64,000 nucleotides of DNA, from NCBI RefSeq assembly GCF_002288265.1, contig NZ_CP016778.1, forward strand, positions 1-64,000, written 5' to 3'. The translations under genes and the position numbers were made by a program. The stretch comes from Candidatus Planktophila versatilis. GTDB lineage: Bacteria; Actinomycetota; Actinomycetes; Nanopelagicales; Nanopelagicaceae. The notes beneath the pieces were generated by a model. It worked only from the letters and a program-made list of their open reading frames with translations, did no database searches and was not told the origin of the DNA. Below are positions 51,285-60,294 of this stretch, piece by piece. Position 1 is the first letter of the stretch. Every line of letters starts with the position of its first letter.

Positions 51285-52530
51285 GAAACTGATTTCAAAC
51301 TCTGACATTCTACGAAAAGTCATTGTGCGCACACTTCCAGCCCGATTGAAATTTGCACTGGGGTTATTCCCTGTTTCTTTAGGAAAAGAACGAAAGAGAC
51401 TTAATGAAGTCTTGAGTAGTGGAAGTTGGAATATGTCCTATGGTCCGACGCCAGCCCATCTCAAGCTTGAAAAGGAATTTGCGGAATATATAGGTTCCTC
51501 TGAGGCCGTGGCGGTATCAGGTGGTGGAGTAGGGATTCAAATGTCTATTCGAGCACTAGGGTTGGGGCGAGAATCCGAAGTGCTGATGCAAATTGATACG
51601 TGCTCAGCTGTGCCAATGGCGGCATTAAATTCACAGGTAATCCCTAGATTCTTCGATGCAGACATGGATACGTTTTTATCAAACCCAGACTCGGTAAAGT
51701 CTAAAATTGGACAGAACACACAAGCGGTCATCGCATCCCATTTGTGGGGCAATTCAGATGATTTGAAAACGCTCTCCAACCTAGGAGGAAATTCTGAAGT
51801 CGTTCTAATTGAGGATTGCTGTTTGGCGCTAGGGACTGAGTTTGGCGGAAAGAAAGTTGGCACCACAGGTAAAGTCGGAATATTTTCATTTGGCTCAACC
51901 AAGCCTGTTCAAGCAGGTGAGGGAGGGATTATTGTTACAGATGACCTAGATCTTGCTCGAGAACTCAGAGCAATGAGGAACTGGGGTGAGCGGACCAAAG
52001 AATTTGGAATAAGAGATGTGAACGAACTGTCGTGGAACGGCCGAATTTCGGAGTTTTCGGCGGCTGTTGCGATCGAACAAGTCCGAAATTTCCCATCGAT
52101 TCTGAATACCATTCGTGAGAATGTCGCAGTTTTTGATAAATTTCTTAAGGAAAACGGACTTAACATGGAAATCAATTTAGGAAATTCAACGAGTTTGAGT
52201 GATCCATCCTTTTCACAGGTTGTACTAAAGTTAAATGGCTTCTCTGAAAAAAGTAAGGCGGAATTACTCCAGCACCTAGCGGACTGTAAAATTACAGCTT
52301 TTCATGCCAATTTTGAGCCCATTTCTACGCTTTCACTCTTTAAAACAGGGGATTGGACGAAATGGATGAATAACCCCCAGTGGAGCACGAAAATGGAAAT
52401 GGAAGAGAGCCAGTACCCAAACTCCTTCGAGATTTTTCGCCAAAAAGGAATTGGACTTTCTAGAACAAACTTCCAATCAAAGTACACAACAAAGAGATTG
52501 ATATCTGCACTCGAGAGTTTTTCGGCTTAA
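51274..52530 (+). CDS. DegT/DnrJ/EryC1/StrS sugar aminotransferase (2)
   Basis: The 418-residue PLP-type protein has AVSGGGVGIQMSIRALGLG near residue 76 and EDCCLALGTEFGGKKVG near 183. SFGSTKPVQAGEGGIIVTDD near 209 holds the probable Schiff-base Lys, followed by NWGERTKEFG and LSWNGRISEFSAAVA. It diverges more from the norm than the other DegT copy: cysteines replace the usual small residues near the cofactor Asp (EDCC). It overlaps the GT4 stop by 11 nt. Likely a keto-sugar aminotransferase; substrate unknown. Confidence 0.8.
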   Translation: MSIRKLISNSDILRKVIVRTLPARLKFALGLFPVSLGKERKRLNEVLSSGSWNMSYGPTPAHLKLEKEFAEYIGSSEAVAVSGGGVGIQMSIRALGLGRESEVLMQIDTCSAVPMAALNSQVIPRFFDADMDTFLSNPDSVKSKIGQNTQAVIASHLWGNSDDLKTLSNLGGNSEVVLIEDCCLALGTEFGGKKVGTTGKVGIFSFGSTKPVQAGEGGIIVTDDLDLARELRAMRNWGERTKEFGIRDVNELSWNGRISEFSAAVAIEQVRNFPSILNTIRENVAVFDKFLKENGLNMEINLGNSTSLSDPSFSQVVLKLNGFSEKSKAELLQHLADCKITAFHANFEPISTLSLFKTGDWTKWMNNPQWSTKMEMEESQYPNSFEIFRQKGIGLSRTNFQSKYTTKRLISALESFSA

Positions 52531-52547
52531 GTACACAAACATAGGCC

Positions 52548-53513
52548 TTAGAACTCCTTGTAAACCTGAGCGGCAGTTCTATCTTGGGCGAGTTCGTAGA
52601 TTCGTCCTACAAACTCTCCCAACAATCCTAATGTTGCGACTAAGAAACAATTTAAAGCGGTTACCAAAAGGACAATGGAAGTCCATCCCGGAATGGTAGA
52701 GCCCGAAAACCATAAGAAAAAGAAAAGTAGCGCCAAAATGGTGAGAAGCATCGAAAGCAGTAGTGCCGCCCCCGATATAAGTCTTAATGGTTTAGAGGAG
52801 AAACTCAAAAAAGAGTCGATTGCAAGGCGAAACATATCTTTCAATCGATATTTAGATTCCCCCGCATATCTGGAATCTCTACGAATTTCTAGCAGCTTTA
52901 CTTTCAAACCCAAATAAGGGATGAGTACACGGAATACCTTCATTGAAGAATTCATCGAGTTTATGAGGTCTACTGATGATCGATTCATCAATCGATAATC
53001 AGCCGCGTGAGCTGTTACGTTTACACCAGTTAACTTTCTAATTACCCAGTAATACACAGCAGCAGAGTTTCTTTTGAAAATAGTGTCAGAAGATCTATCA
53101 GCCCTCACCGTCTGAATAACATCAATTTCATTCTTAAAGGAATTTGCCTCTAAATAAGTTCTGATTAACTCAGGTATGTACTCTGGAGGATCCTGAAGAT
53201 CACCATCTATTGAAATAACTAAATCACCTTTGGAATTTTTCAAACCTAAGGAGAGGGCAGCCATGTGTCCCCAATTTCTCTTAAAACTAAGAACTCTTAA
53301 TTTTCCAATCTCCGATTTTGCATCAAGAAGAACAGATAAAGTGCTATCTCGCGACCCATCATCCACAGCGATAATTTCCGATCGGTGCTTTAGGTTTGAC
53401 AAAACATCATCAATCCTACGCAAAGAACTTAATGCAACATCTTCCTCATTGAAAAATGGAACTATTACAGAGACAGATGGCAATTTACTGCTTGACTCTC
53501 CTTTAATACCCAC
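52548..53513 (-). CDS. Glycosyltransferase family 2 with C-terminal membrane helices (ArnC/GtrB-like)
   Basis: The 321-residue protein has SVSVIVPFFNEEDVALSSLRRI at residue 13 and VISIDGDLQDPPEYIPELI near 94 with the DGDLQDPPE motif of polyprenyl-phosphate glycosyltransferases. Two C-terminal membrane helices (about 230-300) complete the fold. It would load glucose or a modified sugar on undecaprenyl phosphate. It follows the large membrane-protein gene on the same strand by 4 nt, a GtrB-plus-GT-C type pair, so the two probably cooperate in late glycan or protein modification. Confidence 0.87.
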   Translation of the reverse strand: MGIKGESSSKLPSVSVIVPFFNEEDVALSSLRRIDDVLSNLKHRSEIIAVDDGSRDSTLSVLLDAKSEIGKLRVLSFKRNWGHMAALSLGLKNSKGDLVISIDGDLQDPPEYIPELIRTYLEANSFKNEIDVIQTVRADRSSDTIFKRNSAAVYYWVIRKLTGVNVTAHAADYRLMNRSSVDLINSMNSSMKVFRVLIPYLGLKVKLLEIRRDSRYAGESKYRLKDMFRLAIDSFLSFSSKPLRLISGAALLLSMLLTILALLFFFLWFSGSTIPGWTSIVLLVTALNCFLVATLGLLGEFVGRIYELAQDRTAAQVYKEF

Positions 53514-53517
53514 CCTC

Positions 53518-54885
53518 CTAACTTACCAATTCACAGTCAATTAGGTCAGAGGCGTTGACATTAGAGACCCAACGCACGTACGTTGCTCGGATCCAGGGCC
53601 AGGTTTGCACATCTTCAACTCCCAGATTAAAGAAGGGATAGTGTATTTCTGGGTTGCTCAATTTAGCATCAGCATCTTCCCTGAGCGCACAAATATTTGC
53701 TAAATTCGAACTGGACCAATTTCTACCGGACTGCAAAACTGAAAAGTCGGCACGCGCAATCAAGACAATCATTAGCACAACCGAAACTTGGACAATTCTT
53801 GAGGCGTAACTAGGTTTAAAAAAGTTAGTTCGGTTTCCTAGCCGTAACCCAATAGTAAATGAGGCGCATGGAAGAAGTATCAAGAGCCCTAAAGACTGAT
53901 GCCAGGCAGGATAAGCGAAAGTCGCACCCAAAATTAATGAAAAAAACAGCGCGAAGAAAAGCATCTCAACGTAGTTCCACTTTACAAGAATGGGGCCCTC
54001 TGATTTGAGTTTATTCTTGACTAGGTATCCGAGAGCTAAAAAAATATAGAGTGCCGGGTGTGTAAGTAGATCCACGGTAAAAATTGAAACTGACTTAGAA
54101 AATCGAATTACAAATTCTGGAAACGAACTTGGAATCCCATCATCGGTATTCTGTGTTGCCCGGGTCCAGAAACCAGGCGAAGCAATGATTGTTATTGCGC
54201 CAATTAGCACTCCAGATAATAGCAATCTGAGTTTAAGTAATGAGTAGTCGTGTGAGAATTTACTAGGAAAGACCATCAGCAGGAATGTTGCGATTGCGAT
54301 TGCGAGCGACTCAGCAATATTGGAGTTACCTGCAAAAAACCCCAGCACAAATATCACAAACACATTGGAGGACTTCTTTGAGGTGAGATAAACTCCGAAT
54401 AGTGCAAAGATTATTGGCCACACGTGAACTGCACTTGCGCTAGAAAAAAAATATGCCCCAATTAAACCAGGACTAAAAATTCCTTCAAAAGCGAACAGAG
54501 TGCCAAGAATTAAGAATAGCGAGATGGTTCCAGGCAAGCCGAATCCGTCAATTCGAATTTGAGACACAGCAATCCAAGCACTTACTCCGACCAAAAGAAA
54601 AGTGAAAACCGAAAAGATAGCAATCGAGAAGAAATTAAATGAATTCAGTGCGGAGGATATGGCTCCCGCATTCAAAATCATAGGAGTTAAATTCCCACCA
54701 TGCGTCTCCCAGACTAGGTTTAAGTAGCCAAAGAATCCTTTTTCAGAAATATCAGCGAGTAGGGAGTAGTCATCCTGTACGGGCCGTGCGCTCATTGCAA
54801 AGACTGTTAAATGAAAGAAGATCAAAACTGAGCCAAGAATTATCTGCCATTTCTTCCATTGATTGTCTAGAATCGCTCTCAACAC
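53518..54885 (-). CDS. Polytopic membrane protein, possible GT-C transferase
   Basis: The 455-residue protein has about ten hydrophobic segments. A first external loop contains SARPVQDDYSLLADISEKGFFGYLN near residue 30, where an Asp-Asp pair matches the catalytic site position of GT-C enzymes, and a C-terminal soluble tail (about 385-455). GTG 54885 is preceded at 6 nt by TAGAGT. No firm family name; DUF6056-like is possible. Paired with the ArnC/GtrB-like gene, it may receive the lipid-linked sugar outside the membrane. Confidence 0.62.
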   Translation of the reverse strand: MLRAILDNQWKKWQIILGSVLIFFHLTVFAMSARPVQDDYSLLADISEKGFFGYLNLVWETHGGNLTPMILNAGAISSALNSFNFFSIAIFSVFTFLLVGVSAWIAVSQIRIDGFGLPGTISLFLILGTLFAFEGIFSPGLIGAYFFSSASAVHVWPIIFALFGVYLTSKKSSNVFVIFVLGFFAGNSNIAESLAIAIATFLLMVFPSKFSHDYSLLKLRLLLSGVLIGAITIIASPGFWTRATQNTDDGIPSSFPEFVIRFSKSVSIFTVDLLTHPALYIFLALGYLVKNKLKSEGPILVKWNYVEMLFFALFFSLILGATFAYPAWHQSLGLLILLPCASFTIGLRLGNRTNFFKPSYASRIVQVSVVLMIVLIARADFSVLQSGRNWSSSNLANICALREDADAKLSNPEIHYPFFNLGVEDVQTWPWIRATYVRWVSNVNASDLIDCELVS

Positions 54886-54897
54886 GTTAAAACTCTA
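54886..54897 (-). promoter_or_regulatory. Leaderless -10 for the GT-C-like/GtrB-like pair
   Basis: On the minus strand TAGAGT (54892-54897) ends 6 nt before the GTG at 54885. No ribosome site lies between. Confidence 0.5.
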
Positions 54898-54950
54898 GCA
54901 CCGGCGGACTGATTCCTTACAACCTAGAACGCGAGAAAAGAGATGAATAA

Positions 54951-55871
54951 ATGTCTTTGATCCCGTTATTAACTGCGGTAATGCCGGTTACAAAAATGAG
55001 CGGCAAGCTAGATGATTTTAAGTCCACCGTCTCTCAATGCAAAGAGTTAGGAGTAGGGCTTGTGGTTGTGCATGACATGCGCGATTCCAAGACGGGACCT
55101 GAGCTCAAATCATTATTACACGACTATGGCCCAGTTAATTCTATTTATTTAGAAGATAAATATGGAAGTGCGGCTGCAGCAAGAAATGCGGGGCTAAAGC
55201 AGTGCAAGAGCACTTGGGTTGCTTTCTGGGATTCCGACGATACTGTCTATGTCAAACAATTTCTGACGATGGTACAAACTGCCGAATATGAAAATTCCGA
55301 AGTAGCGATTGGGAAAATTTCTGTGAGGTCTTCCGAGTGGAACGCTATTGAGGTGGAATCCCCTCCTCTAATTAATGACCAGACTCTGGACTTGCAAATC
55401 TCAAATTTCCCAGCGTTTACAAGAATGAGCTTTAAGAAGTCGATTTTGGGCGAAGATCCATTTCCAGAAATACATTTGGGCGAAGATCTAATGTTTCTTT
55501 TATCGGCAAATCTTTTTTTGAGAAGAATTACATTAATAAATGAAGTTGTATACCGCTATCAAGTGGGTGATGCGAGCCAGGCAACGAAAAGACATGTAGG
55601 CGATGCCCCATACATTCTCCTCCTCTCGAAGATGGCAATATTTCTGCAGTTAGCTGGGGAAAGAGATAAAAGATTCAATCTCGCTTTCGTGGACAAATTG
55701 TGGATGTCATTAATAAGGAAAGCCTTGAGGGGAGAAGTTTCCCTCCAGGGAATTATGGTCATATTTAAGGTAGCGATTTACAACCTGAGGTATCCCTCAA
55801 AAGCATTTCAAATATTGCACTTCTTCTTGACCAATCGACCGAGTGTTGTGGTTGTAATCCATGGAAAATAG
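54951..55871 (+). CDS. Glycosyltransferase family 2
   Basis: The 306-residue protein has LTAVMPVTKMSGKLDDFKSTV at the start, EDKYGSAAAARNAGLKQCKSTWVAFWDSDDTVYVKQF near residues 63-100 with the DSDD metal motif, and HLGEDLMFLLSANLF near 177. It is a typical GT-A sugar transferase of unknown specificity. It overlaps the GT11 gene by 11 nt and is divergent from the membrane-protein pair at 54885. Confidence 0.82.
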   Translation: MSLIPLLTAVMPVTKMSGKLDDFKSTVSQCKELGVGLVVVHDMRDSKTGPELKSLLHDYGPVNSIYLEDKYGSAAAARNAGLKQCKSTWVAFWDSDDTVYVKQFLTMVQTAEYENSEVAIGKISVRSSEWNAIEVESPPLINDQTLDLQISNFPAFTRMSFKKSILGEDPFPEIHLGEDLMFLLSANLFLRRITLINEVVYRYQVGDASQATKRHVGDAPYILLLSKMAIFLQLAGERDKRFNLAFVDKLWMSLIRKALRGEVSLQGIMVIFKVAIYNLRYPSKAFQILHFFLTNRPSVVVVIHGK

Positions 55872-56811
55872 AGTCATTCTTTCTGGTGGGCTTGGGAATC
55901 AAATTTTTCAGTATGTTGCTGGAAGAGTCATATTTGATCAATCTCAAATAATTCTAGATTATTCGCTACTAAATCCAAGGTTGTTAAAGAATGGTTTACC
56001 CGAGATTGCTGACCTGATGCTTTCCAAGAATGTGACCTGGGAATGCCCGAAGAGGTCCCTGCTACAAAGAAAATTAGCGGAATTGATTTTAAAAGGTAGC
56101 TCAATACGGGCTGACCATTCAGTTAGACGGCGGGCTTTAATCAAGATTTTTCCTTACTTCTGTCTCCTTGTGGGGCATCTATTCTTTAAAGGTTCAAAAA
56201 TTCTAGCTCCGAGAGGAATTGGCTATTCAGAGATTTCGATCAGCAGGCATAAATCTCATTTATTAATTGGGAACTTTCATTCTTATAGCTGGTTTGAAAA
56301 AAATCCTTCGCAGTTTAGAGGTGAATTGAGTTTGCAGATAGGTTTAGAGGGAATAGAAGCATTTAGATTAGCTTCAAGGATTGAAAGGCCCCTAGTTGTC
56401 CAAATGAGATTTGGTGATTTCCTTGATATCGAAGAATTGAACGTTATAACCCGCGATTATTTTGCTAATTCTTTAACTCTCGCTCGATCACGCTCTCCAA
56501 ATTCTAAAGTATGGATTTTTTCAAACGACTTTGAAAAAGCACGTGATTATTTGGGCGAGGCTTACTCGGATGAATTCAAAGAGATTAACCCAAAAGGCTT
56601 TACATCCGCTCAAATTCTGGAATTACTCAAATTAGGTACTGGCTACATAATTTCAAATTCAACTTTTGGGTGGTGGGGTGCTTACATGACACAGACCCCC
56701 CATTCTCTAGTCTGCGTTCCAGCTAATTGGTATGCAACTATGATTACACCAAGAAATCTGATACCGAGCTCCTGGGAGAGAATCCCATTAGGCCAAAGAA
56801 ATGATGACTGA
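55861..56811 (+). CDS. GT11 family (alpha-1,2-fucosyltransferase-like)
   Basis: The 316-residue protein starts with VILSGGLGNQIFQYVAGRVIF, the GGLGNQxFQY signature of GT11. It has VVQMRFGDFLDIEE near residue 178 where the family normally reads HxRRGDY, and ISNSTFGWWGAYM near 275 (usual STFSWWGAYL). The family adds fucose or a related deoxysugar from GDP-L-fucose in alpha-1,2 linkage. The altered first motif keeps one Arg, Gly and Asp but loses the second Arg, hinting at a different donor. No GDP-fucose genes are visible in the window. Confidence 0.82.
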   Translation: MENRVILSGGLGNQIFQYVAGRVIFDQSQIILDYSLLNPRLLKNGLPEIADLMLSKNVTWECPKRSLLQRKLAELILKGSSIRADHSVRRRALIKIFPYFCLLVGHLFFKGSKILAPRGIGYSEISISRHKSHLLIGNFHSYSWFEKNPSQFRGELSLQIGLEGIEAFRLASRIERPLVVQMRFGDFLDIEELNVITRDYFANSLTLARSRSPNSKVWIFSNDFEKARDYLGEAYSDEFKEINPKGFTSAQILELLKLGTGYIISNSTFGWWGAYMTQTPHSLVCVPANWYATMITPRNLIPSSWERIPLGQRNDD

Positions 56812-56819
56812 GGTAACTT

Positions 56820-58634
56820 ATGAACTTCATGACCAATGACCTTAGACGAGCCTCAACGATCCTGACCCGAAGAGATAAACAGAAAATAGCTATTGTTGTT
56901 GGACTTAACATTGTCCTAGGTTTTCTAGACTTGCTTGGAGTTGCCGCTGTTGGTTTGGTGGGCGCGCTAGCAGTGATTGGGTTCGGTGCTTCTACGCCAA
57001 GCCCCAGGATCAACCAATTAATGGAATTTTTAAATTTGAATAACCTCGAGTTCCAACTGCAAGTGGCAATTCTAGGAATTGTGGCCGGTGTTGCATTCAT
57101 AGTACGAACTATTTCCTCTATATATGTAAACAAAAGAATTATGTTTTTTTTCAGCCGGAAAGGAGCCTCTCTCGCGAACGAACTGTTTGCGAAGGTGCTC
57201 AACCAAAATCTCACTGGTCTAAGGCGTCGCACCACTCAGGAATACAACTATTTATTTGGTGAGGGAATCACAAATTTAACAATAGGTACTTTGGCAACTG
57301 CTTCAACAATAGTTTCTGACCTGATTCTTCTGGGCATACTTCTTGCTGGAATCTTATTTGCTGATTTCGGCTTGGGAGTAACTATTTTGTTCACATTCGG
57401 CGGCCTTGGATATTTCTTAAATCGCTTGACTGGCAGAAGAGCTAAGGCAATAGGAACAAAAGATGCCGCCCTGAGTTTGAAGTCGTATTTAGCAATCCAC
57501 GATTCAATTTCTGGCTTTTCCGAGCGCTATGCCGGAAACACACTTGGCTCTTCCGTGAGTGATTTTCACGTGCTTAAGAATCAACATTCCGAGGTCTTAG
57601 CTCAAAGACAATTTCTTCCCATACTTAGCAAATATCTGATCGAGAGTGCGGTGATTTTTCTAGCTCTTGGTGTTGCTGCTTTTCAGTTCCTTGTAGGAAG
57701 TGCAGGGCAGGCAATAGGCGCCCTCTCCATATTTCTAGGAGCCGGGTCGCGAATTGCCCCTGCGGTTTTGCGCATCCAACAAAGTCTTGTGACATTTCGT
57801 GCGAGTTCCAAGTCAACGGAGTTGACCTTAGAGTTGATTTCAGAGCTAACGCATTTAGCCCCGCTCGTTGGTTCCGAAGCAAATCTTATTTTGGAACATA
57901 ACGGCTTTAAGGGAACTGTTGAGATTTCTAGTGCGAGTTTTAAGTACCCGAAGACATCAAGTTTTGTGCTAGATGACATTTCGCTCCAAATACCTGCTGG
58001 ATCTTTTGTTGCAATTATTGGGCCATCAGGTGGAGGTAAATCTACGTTAGTCGACGCGATGCTGGGTTTAGTTGATCTAGATAAAGGCTTGATATCGATT
58101 AGCGGCGAAGAGCCAAAGGTCGCAATCAGTAAATGGCCGGGTGCAGTGGCTTACGTTCCGCAGTCGATAGTTCTCACAAATGAGTCGATGATTCAAAATG
58201 TGATCTCAGGTTACGCTGAAACAGAATCCAACCGCCGGCGCGCCTTAAAAATGTTGGAGCTCGTCCACTTAAATGAAATTGCGATTGCACTCCCAAATGG
58301 ATTCGACTCCGAGATCGGAGAGCGAGGAGAAAAATTGAGCGGGGGTCAAGCCCAGCGACTCGGTTTGGCGCGCGCACTTTTTTCAGGCCCCCAACTTCTA
58401 TTTTTGGACGAAGCCACGAGCGCTTTAGATGGAGAAACCGAAAAACTTGTTTCTGAGACATTAGTGAAATTGCGCGGTAGAACCACAATCATCACCATTG
58501 CACATCGATTGAATACGGTGAAGAAAGCGGACCTTGTGGTTTACCTTGAAAATGGGCGACTCCGATGCTCTGGAAGTTTCGAAGAGGTTAGTAGTCAGGT
58601 GCCGGGACTCGCCTCACAGATTCAGTCTAAATAG
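56820..58634 (+). CDS. ABC exporter, ATPase and membrane domain fused (PglK/MsbA-like)
   Basis: The 604-residue half-transporter has six membrane helices over about residues 20-320. Its ATPase has Walker A IGPSGGGKST near residue 400, the LSGGQAQRLGLARAL signature near 503, and Walker B LLFLDEATSALD near 525, then a switch His in IAHRLN. It should act as homodimer. At the end of a glycan gene set it is a candidate flippase for lipid-linked oligosaccharide, as PglK is. Wzx-type flippases are not seen in the window. It follows the GT11 gene by 8 nt. Confidence 0.88.
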   Translation: MNFMTNDLRRASTILTRRDKQKIAIVVGLNIVLGFLDLLGVAAVGLVGALAVIGFGASTPSPRINQLMEFLNLNNLEFQLQVAILGIVAGVAFIVRTISSIYVNKRIMFFFSRKGASLANELFAKVLNQNLTGLRRRTTQEYNYLFGEGITNLTIGTLATASTIVSDLILLGILLAGILFADFGLGVTILFTFGGLGYFLNRLTGRRAKAIGTKDAALSLKSYLAIHDSISGFSERYAGNTLGSSVSDFHVLKNQHSEVLAQRQFLPILSKYLIESAVIFLALGVAAFQFLVGSAGQAIGALSIFLGAGSRIAPAVLRIQQSLVTFRASSKSTELTLELISELTHLAPLVGSEANLILEHNGFKGTVEISSASFKYPKTSSFVLDDISLQIPAGSFVAIIGPSGGGKSTLVDAMLGLVDLDKGLISISGEEPKVAISKWPGAVAYVPQSIVLTNESMIQNVISGYAETESNRRRALKMLELVHLNEIAIALPNGFDSEIGERGEKLSGGQAQRLGLARALFSGPQLLFLDEATSALDGETEKLVSETLVKLRGRTTIITIAHRLNTVKKADLVVYLENGRLRCSGSFEEVSSQVPGLASQIQSK

Positions 58635-58691
58635 CGTCAAAGAACACCCGACTGGGAATAACGGGTTTTGGGTTTGTGTGAAATGTCCGTT

Positions 58692-58719
58692 TTGTACCCT
58701 TCCCGCGACAAACTAGGAT
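58692..58719 (+). promoter_or_regulatory. Promoter of the membrane-anchored sigma factor gene
   Basis: TTGTAC (58692-58697), 16 bp, TAGGAT (58714-58719) is a good housekeeping-type -35/-10 pair. It leaves an untranslated leader of about 70 nt before GTG 58797, with AAGGA as ribosome site. Confidence 0.5.
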
Positions 58720-58796
58720 GGGATTCGTAGTAGCAGATAGAGGCAGCGACGGCTGAGCTCTTCAAGACAAAACCGGTTAAAGTAAGGATCACTCAA

Positions 58797-60134
58797 GTGG
58801 CACTTAGCGTATGGACAGTTGCTGAACTGGGGGCTTTTTACACTGAGCACCGTTCAGAGCTTCTCTCGCATGCCAATCGAGTATTGAAAGACTCAGCTAA
58901 AGCTGAAGAAATCACTCAAGACTCACTAATCAAGTTCATGTTGGCTGCCCCTGAGCTTGAATCTTCAGAGCATGCTCTGTCATACCTACACCGCACCATC
59001 GAAAACCTCTGCATCGACTACTTCCGCATGGAAGGGCGCCGCCCAAACCTTGTGGTTTTAGATGATGCCCAGGCTGAAGTGGAAGCTACATGGCAGGTAT
59101 CGGGAGATCACTCAGCAGTTCTTTCACAAGCAGAAGATGCCGCAATCATTCGCCAGGCTCTAGCCCTGCTTTCCCCTGCCGAGCGCGCAGCCCTCGTTAT
59201 GTGGGAGATGGAAGGTCGCTCAACTTCAGAGATCGCAGCAGAGCTTGGTATCAAGGAATCTGCCGTGCGCCACACTGTTTCTCGCGCCCGCACATCACTT
59301 CGTCGCGTTCTTTCAGAACTTGTTATCGACCACGAGCGTGGCCTTACCGCCCTCGACATGCTCTCAACCACCTATAAAAAGGCAGCAGATCTTGCAGCTA
59401 AGTCTTCAAAGGTCGCACTTTCTCTGCTCTTGGTAGTCACCGCTTTCCTTGGTTTTAACTCACTTACGGGGCGCGAAGGCGTTCTGCCAACAGCCACAAC
59501 CCAGGAGCCAACAGCCAAAGTTGCTGCCCCTAGTGAAGCAACGGAAGCAGCATCTCCTACACCATCTATCTCAATGCCAGCTAAGAAGTCTTCAACTATG
59601 GTCTCTGGAGTCTTCATCAAGGGCGCTAAGGCCACCTGGCCTGGCCTTGATTCAGAAGGCCTCCCAACAGCTTTCACTGTCACAGGTGAGAACGGAACCC
59701 TCGGCAAGATCCGCATTAACCGCAATATCCCCGAGGCAACCGAGCAAGGCACAATTTTGGCTACCCAAGCAATTACCTACCAGGGTGGACCAAACGTCTC
59801 CATCGATCAGAGCATCACAGTCGATGGCAACGGCACGAAGTATGAGGTTCAATACGTCTCATTCGGAATCAACGGGGTCTGGGCGGTAGCGGAAGCTCGC
59901 GCCACGAGCGTCGATTTTGAGCGTATGTCCAATGGCCAGTACCTTACGACCGTTACAATTTCCCTACTCTCAACCCCAACTTCAGAGTTGTCTATACCCG
60001 TGGGCAACCGCGGCTATGACGTGGTTGGCGCACCTAAGACGATTACAACTCGTCTCTTGCTCAACGCGAGCAAGACCCAAATTTTGGCCCAGGCAATTTT
60101 AATTCCTGAGCCTGCACAAAAGGCAAAGGGCTGA
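58797..60134 (+). CDS. ECF-type sigma factor with transmembrane segment and external domain
   Basis: Residues about 10-80 form sigma region 2 (SHANRVLKDSAKAEEITQDSLIKFML), and about 110-170 form region 4 (LLSPAERAALVMWEMEGRSTSEIAAELGIKESAVRHTVSRAR). After a short linker, residues about 203-222 are a membrane helix (KVALSLLLVVTAFLGFNSL). Residues 223-445 form a Thr/Pro/Ala linker plus a beta-rich external domain. So the sigma factor is tethered and could sense the envelope directly, replacing a separate anti-sigma factor. The next gene encodes an exported surface protein, a plausible target. GTG start with AAGGA 10 nt upstream. Confidence 0.85.
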   Translation: MALSVWTVAELGAFYTEHRSELLSHANRVLKDSAKAEEITQDSLIKFMLAAPELESSEHALSYLHRTIENLCIDYFRMEGRRPNLVVLDDAQAEVEATWQVSGDHSAVLSQAEDAAIIRQALALLSPAERAALVMWEMEGRSTSEIAAELGIKESAVRHTVSRARTSLRRVLSELVIDHERGLTALDMLSTTYKKAADLAAKSSKVALSLLLVVTAFLGFNSLTGREGVLPTATTQEPTAKVAAPSEATEAASPTPSISMPAKKSSTMVSGVFIKGAKATWPGLDSEGLPTAFTVTGENGTLGKIRINRNIPEATEQGTILATQAITYQGGPNVSIDQSITVDGNGTKYEVQYVSFGINGVWAVAEARATSVDFERMSNGQYLTTVTISLLSTPTSELSIPVGNRGYDVVGAPKTITTRLLLNASKTQILAQAILIPEPAQKAKG

Positions 60135-60294
60135 TCACGTGTTACATCAGCTAACAAATAAGTTTCTTCACCGCGTCCGGATACACGGTGGAGAATTTGA
60201 TTCATCAGCACGTGCGATGAATCGAGCGGAGTTGGGAAACCAATTCCAAGCCGACCTGCGGAAATTCCGTGGATCGACTATCGAAAGGAAACAA

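Noticed and set aside
56744-57235. Minus-strand frame of 163 codons
   Set aside because: Antisense of the ABC exporter and GT11 genes, which have firm family motifs; no ribosome site or family features.
60139-60294. Upstream extension of the surface-protein gene
   Set aside because: Would bury the signal peptide 50 residues inside; a clear GAAAGGAAAC ribosome site precedes ATG 60295.
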